A stretch of DNA of 64,000 nt, taken from positions 2,205,393 through 2,269,392 of the forward strand of contig NZ_FOJA01000001.1 in NCBI RefSeq assembly GCF_900110535.1. The letters run 5' to 3'. Under the pieces are notes generated by a model. It did not search any database and had not been told where the DNA came from. It saw only the letters and a program-made list of their open reading frames with translations. Positions 60,613 to 64,000 of this stretch are shown piece by piece. Position 1 is the first letter of the stretch; each line of letters begins with the position of its first letter. A program made the position numbers and the translations under genes. The stretch comes from Halobacterium jilantaiense (lineage in GTDB: Archaea > Halobacteriota > Halobacteria > Halobacteriales > Halobacteriaceae).

Positions 60613-61104
60613 TCAGTCTCGCGCGGCGACGTAGCTGTCGCCCTCGCGCTCGGCGAGACCGAGCAGGACTGCCCAGTCGAGGCGGCGCTCGACGCGCCCC
60701 GTCCAGAACTCGGGCCAGTTGTCGCGCTTCGCGCGCTCCCAGCGCGGCACGCGCTCGCGGACGACCGCGAAAACGTCGGCCGGCGACCGCGGCCCGTCGC
60801 CGAGCGCGTCCACGGTCTCGGCGGCGAGGAAGACGTTCTCGCGGAAGTTCGCCGCGAGCGCGTCGGTGTCGTCCAGCGGGACATCGCCGCCGCGCGCGTA
60901 CCCCGCAGCGTCGTCGTCCAGCACGCCGAGCGCGGCGAGGAAGACGAGCCACGAGGACGCCCGCCCCCGGTCCGGGACCTCCGCGCGGTCGACGAGCCGG
61001 CGACAGCAGTCGTCCTCGGGCTTCGGGACGAGCGGCACGGCGTCCACGACGTCCGCCACGGCAGTCAGCGACTGCGGCGCGGGCGGGACGGGCTTTCGCT
61101 GCAT
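60613..61104 (-). CDS. Conserved hypothetical haloarchaeal protein (163 aa)
   Basis: From ATG 61104. Soluble. ADVVDAVPLVPKPEDDCCRRLVDRAEVPDRGRASSWLVFLAALGVLDD, FRENVFLAAETVDALGDGPRSPADVFAVVRERVPRWERAKRDNWPEFW and VERRLDWAVLLGLAEREGDSYVAARD suggest a helical DNA-binding or regulatory fold, ending like a winged helix. It is divergent from crtB; a regulator of carotenoid synthesis is possible but unsupported. Confidence 0.72.
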   Translation of the reverse strand: MQRKPVPPAPQSLTAVADVVDAVPLVPKPEDDCCRRLVDRAEVPDRGRASSWLVFLAALGVLDDDAAGYARGGDVPLDDTDALAANFRENVFLAAETVDALGDGPRSPADVFAVVRERVPRWERAKRDNWPEFWTGRVERRLDWAVLLGLAEREGDSYVAARD

Positions 61105-61253
61105 GGTCGTGCGTGAGTGCCCCCCGGCCTTCAGTCGTTTGGAGACCCGGCGAACCCCGCAGTCGACACCGTGTTTTTTCTTCTCTCGCTGCATATGTGA
61201 CTTCAAGCAAGTCGGGGCCCGCTGGCGGTGGCGAGCACCGCGGAGTTCGCTAC

Positions 61254-62216
61254 ATGGTCGACCACACACAGATTTCGACGAGCAAGACGATACAGCGCCG
61301 GACCGGGAAGACATTCCACCTCGCAACCCGGCTGCTGCCGAAGCGAGTGCGACACGCCACCTACGTCCTCTACGCGTTCTTCCGTGTCGCCGACGACGTC
61401 GTCGACACGACCGAGGACAGAGACCCCGACGTGCAGCGCGCGGAACTCGACGCCATCCGCGCCGTCGCACTCGGGGACCGCGACGCCGACGCCGTCGACG
61501 CCGACGGCGAGGTGCTGACGGCGTTCCGCGAACTCGCGGACCGCCACGACATCAGCGACGAGGACATCGACATCTTCGTGGACGCGATGCAGTCGGACCT
61601 CGAAAAGACCCGCTACGAGACCCACGAGGAACTCGAAGAGTACATGCGGGGGTCGGCGGTCGCCGTCGGCTACATGATGATGGACGTGATGGAGGTCGAC
61701 GACAAGGAGACGGCGGCTCCCCACGCCGCGGCGCTCGCGGAGGCGTTCCAGCTGTCGAACTTCCTGCGGGACGTTGCAGAGGACGTCCACGAGTACGACC
61801 GCGTCTACCTCCCGGCGGAGACCCGCGAGGAGTACGGCGTCACCGTCGACCAGCTCCGCGCGGGCGAGGTGGACGCGGGATTCCGAGAGGCGATGCGGGC
61901 GGAGCTCGCGTACACGGAACGCAAGTACCGGGAGGGCGTCGCGGGCATCGAGTACCTGCCGGAGGACTGCCAGTTCGCCGTGCTGGTGTCGGCCGTGCTG
62001 TACGCCGACCACCACAGGCTCATCCGAGAGCGGAACTGCGACGTGCTCACCGAGACGCCGTCGCTGTCGACGACGCGGAAGCTCTGGCTGGTGGCGAAGA
62101 CGCGCGCGCTCTGGGCGCTGAACTCCAACCCGGAGGCGGTGTTCTACCGGGCGACCGGGCTCGCGGAGACCGGCGACAACCGGCGGCCCCACGGCGGCCC
62201 GCAGCCGATGCCGTAG
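61254..62216 (+). CDS. crtB: Phytoene synthase (squalene/phytoene synthase family)
   Basis: 320 residues from ATG 61254. FFRVADDVVDTTEDRD is the first Asp-rich motif, FQLSNFLRDVAEDVHEYDRVYLP the second, and RYETHEELEEYMRGSAVAVGYMM the conserved Tyr/Gly region. Joins two geranylgeranyl diphosphates to phytoene, the first committed step to bacterioruberin. A T6 run and CATATG-like region lie ~60-80 bp upstream. cruF and lyeJ are 1-2 kb away. Confidence 0.93.
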   Translation: MVDHTQISTSKTIQRRTGKTFHLATRLLPKRVRHATYVLYAFFRVADDVVDTTEDRDPDVQRAELDAIRAVALGDRDADAVDADGEVLTAFRELADRHDISDEDIDIFVDAMQSDLEKTRYETHEELEEYMRGSAVAVGYMMMDVMEVDDKETAAPHAAALAEAFQLSNFLRDVAEDVHEYDRVYLPAETREEYGVTVDQLRAGEVDAGFREAMRAELAYTERKYREGVAGIEYLPEDCQFAVLVSAVLYADHHRLIRERNCDVLTETPSLSTTRKLWLVAKTRALWALNSNPEAVFYRATGLAETGDNRRPHGGPQPMP

Positions 62217-62350
62217 CAGTCGCGAACCAGCCTCGCAGGGTCTCGGACACTACTCCGCGGCGGCACAGTTGCCCTCGGGTCGGCGCGCAAACGAGTCCCG
62301 TTCTTTGACTCTACAAACTGTATTTGTATCCGGGGGCTGTTGCTGCAGCC

Positions 62351-62935
62351 GTGAACAGGCGGACGTACCTCACGACCGCGTGCGGTGTCGGCAGCGCAGC
62401 ACTGGCGGGCTGCAGCGGAATCGCAGGCCACACGACGATCTCTGACCAGACGGTGGACGGGACACAGAGTGGGCGAACGACACTCACGTTCGCCGACGGC
62501 GACACGGAAGTCGGCCATCTGAGTGTCAATGGCAGAGTCACGTCTGGCCAGCTCCGCCTTCCGATGGAAATCTGGCATCAGGACGGGACGAGCGTGGACT
62601 CGATTGCGCTGCGAGTGTGGATGCCAGAGGTCGCCACTGAGTCTCCTGCAGAGGTGGCCGTCGTCTCACCAGTCGAGGGCGATAGCTCTCCGCCACCGTC
62701 GGTGTCACTCTACACGCCCGAGCGGGACATCGGAACGACCATCGAGGTGACCGATCTGGACGATCTGGCAGACGAGACAATCAGCACGCTCGACCTCATC
62801 GTGGTTCCCGGCGCGGAATCGGCGACGGACGTCAATATCCACGGGACACTCGAACTGTCCGGCAACAGCCTCACGAGCACTGACTACACCCTCGACGGGG
62901 AACTCCAGTTGACGTACCCCGAGTTAGCCGACTGA
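62351..62935 (+). CDS. Lipoprotein inserted between crtB and cruF
   Basis: 194 residues from GTG 62351 (an ATG at 62324 would add nine residues before the signal). MNRRTYLTTACGVGSAALAG ends in GCSG, giving a twin-Arg-like start and lipobox Cys. The mature part is a beta-rich domain of ~170 residues with no recognised family. Base composition looks less GC-rich than its neighbours, with codons such as TCT, CTG-poor stretches and GAT, so recent acquisition is possible. Confidence 0.75.
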   Translation: MNRRTYLTTACGVGSAALAGCSGIAGHTTISDQTVDGTQSGRTTLTFADGDTEVGHLSVNGRVTSGQLRLPMEIWHQDGTSVDSIALRVWMPEVATESPAEVAVVSPVEGDSSPPPSVSLYTPERDIGTTIEVTDLDDLADETISTLDLIVVPGAESATDVNIHGTLELSGNSLTSTDYTLDGELQLTYPELAD

Positions 62936-63010
62936 CGACACCAGTCTGCTGCGAACGTCCGTGTCGGGGAGTCCGCGCCGCCGACTGCCACACGCGGCGC
63001 GACGCTGGCG

Positions 63011-63859
63011 CTACTGTCGGGTGGAGCGGATGCGGTCGCGGAGCACGGCGAAGTCGAAGCGGTCTGTTCGGAGGAGCGCGACCCCGAGGACGCCGGCCGC
63101 GACGGCCGGCGCGGCCTGACCGAACGCGAGATTGACGGCTCCCCAGAGGATGACGAAGCTCACCAGGTCGTCGAGGAGGTACGCACAGTCCGCGAGCCGG
63201 TCGCGGAGCGCGTCGGCGTCGAACCCCCAGTCGAGGAGCGCGACGGAGACCGCCGCGGACAGCACCCAGCCGGCGTAGTTCGAGAGCGGGACGCCGTGGT
63301 AGGTGCCGGGCGGGTAGTACTCCCAGAAACCGAGCGCGACCGCGGCGGGGTCGAGGACGACGTCCATCCAGACGACGGTGGCGGCGACGGCGACCAGGCG
63401 GAGGATGCGGCTGCGCGCCCGAGGGCCCGCCAGGAGGACGACGAGCAGGTAGCTGTTGAGGACCAGCGGGAAGAAGAACACGGGGAGGCCGAGTGGCACC
63501 TCGCCGGCGAGCATCGGCCCGAGTTCGATGAGGTACGCGAAGTCGCCGTACGGCCAGCCGGTCGTCACGCCGAACAGCTCGATACCGAACGCGTAGCCGG
63601 TGAGCGCGAGCAGCGCGACAGCGGCCTTCCTGTCGACCAGCGGCGCGAGGCCGGCGGCGAGCGGGAGCCGCATGACGAGCGTGCCGAAGAGGATGAAGTA
63701 CGGATTGAACGAGAGGAACGGTGGGAGCAGGTCCCACGCCGACGCGAGCAGCGTGACCGCACCCACCGCGGGGAAGACGACCGCGATTTCGAAGCGGTGG
63801 TCGGCGACCACGTCGTCGAGGCGCGCTTCCGCGCGGGCGCGGTCAAGCACGCACGACAC
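63011..63859 (-). CDS. cruF: Bisanhydrobacterioruberin hydratase CruF
   Basis: 282 residues from GTG 63859. Seven or eight hydrophobic segments. YFILFGTLVMRLPLAAGLAPLVDRKAAVALLALTGYAFGIELFGVTTGWPYGDFAY and MDVVLDPAAVALGFWEYY and the GTYHGVPLSNYAGW block are CruF signatures (carotenoid hydratase). Adds water to the C50 end groups to make bacterioruberin. Its start overlaps lyeJ by 17 bases. Confidence 0.9.
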   Translation of the reverse strand: MSCVLDRARAEARLDDVVADHRFEIAVVFPAVGAVTLLASAWDLLPPFLSFNPYFILFGTLVMRLPLAAGLAPLVDRKAAVALLALTGYAFGIELFGVTTGWPYGDFAYLIELGPMLAGEVPLGLPVFFFPLVLNSYLLVVLLAGPRARSRILRLVAVAATVVWMDVVLDPAAVALGFWEYYPPGTYHGVPLSNYAGWVLSAAVSVALLDWGFDADALRDRLADCAYLLDDLVSFVILWGAVNLAFGQAAPAVAAGVLGVALLRTDRFDFAVLRDRIRSTRQ

Positions 63860-64000
63860 CCCAGAGGCCGCCGAGGGTGAACAGCGCGCCGACGAGCGTG
63901 TTCACGGCCGGGTACCACCAGTACGCGCGGTCGACGTCCACCTGGAGACGGCGGATACCGAACACGAGCACGGGGTACGCCAGCAGCAGCAGGCCGAATC
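63843..64000 (-). CDS. lyeJ: Lycopene elongase/hydratase (UbiA prenyltransferase), 3' end only
   Basis: Only the last ~51 residues are inside the window; the rest lies to the right. FGLLLLAYPVLVFGIRRL, then DVDRAYWWYPAVNTLVGALFTLGGLWGVVRA, is a membrane ending that fits the UbiA-type lycopene elongase. Identity comes from its overlap with cruF and the known crtD-lyeJ-cruF order of haloarchaea. Confidence 0.7.
   Translation of the reverse strand, partial: FGLLLLAYPVLVFGIRRLQVDVDRAYWWYPAVNTLVGALFTLGGLWGVVRA

Noticed and set aside
1-64000. Insertion sequences or prophage
   Set aside because: No transposase, integrase, capsid or terminase genes and no long terminal repeats were seen; only the short tRNA-end duplication hints at past integration.

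Overview
The window is a gene-dense, very GC-rich stretch of a haloarchaeal chromosome (class Halobacteria). Supporting signs are highly acidic proteins, many GTG starts and ATGA/GTGA overlaps, a CetZ1 tubulin-like protein, coenzyme F420 genes, MptA GTP cyclohydrolase, archaeosine synthase RaSEA, RadB, CDC48, S8e, geranylgeranylglyceryl phosphate synthase, halocyanin-type copper protein and C50 carotenoid (bacterioruberin) genes. No transposase, CRISPR array, rRNA or replication origin was seen. Two tRNAs are present: Leu(UAA) and Ile(GAU).

Layout. 0-9.7 kb: tail of a CBS protein, a flippase-like membrane protein, two overlapping alkaline-phosphatase-superfamily (sulfatase-like) genes, purU divergent from purS-purQ, a 2Fe-2S ferredoxin, two alpha/beta hydrolases and small proteins. 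9.7-20.1 kb: RaSEA, a DUF1508 protein, a cytochrome b561-molybdopterin fusion, purC, and a conserved run cofH / cofG - membrane protein - cofC - membrane protein - cetZ1 that makes F420 next to a cell-shape cytoskeletal protein. 20.3-27.7 kb: NDUFA9-like, tmk, an orphan E1-alpha, trkA with two free Lrp-type ligand domains, paired crcB, GGGP synthase. 27.7-35.3 kb: a stem-loop array and a tRNA-Leu with a second copy of its 3' end, ferredoxin, cyclophilin, a TrpD-like enzyme divergent from a siroheme decarboxylase (AhbA/B-like), small membrane proteins, tRNA-Ile, FxsA. 35.4-43.8 kb: a DUF255 protein, a metallophosphoesterase, and a heme-copper oxidase operon (small subunit, CuA-halocyanin fusion, subunit I, ctaB) followed by a TrmB-type regulator. 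43.9-54.4 kb: MptA, NAD kinase, a KaiC-like ATPase with a repeat-bearing acidic tail, radB divergent from a RuvC/YqgF-like protein, CDC48. 54.4-64 kb: S8e, pyrF, a membrane-anchored J protein, a GTPBP1-like GTPase, and phytoene synthase with cruF and the end of lyeJ.

Most interesting points: the subunit I gene at 39.4 kb keeps all six metal-ligand histidines but has Gln where oxygen-reducing B-type oxidases carry the cross-linked Tyr, so the operon may encode an NO reductase-like enzyme fed by its own fused halocyanin; the four D-x-F-x-x-A-F motifs in the disordered arm of the KaiC-like ATPase; a YqgF/RuvC-like fold divergent from radB; and a 230-bp array of perfect stem-loops beside a duplicated tRNA-Leu 3' end. 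Starts were chosen by eye from overlaps, family lengths and start codons; no database search was run.
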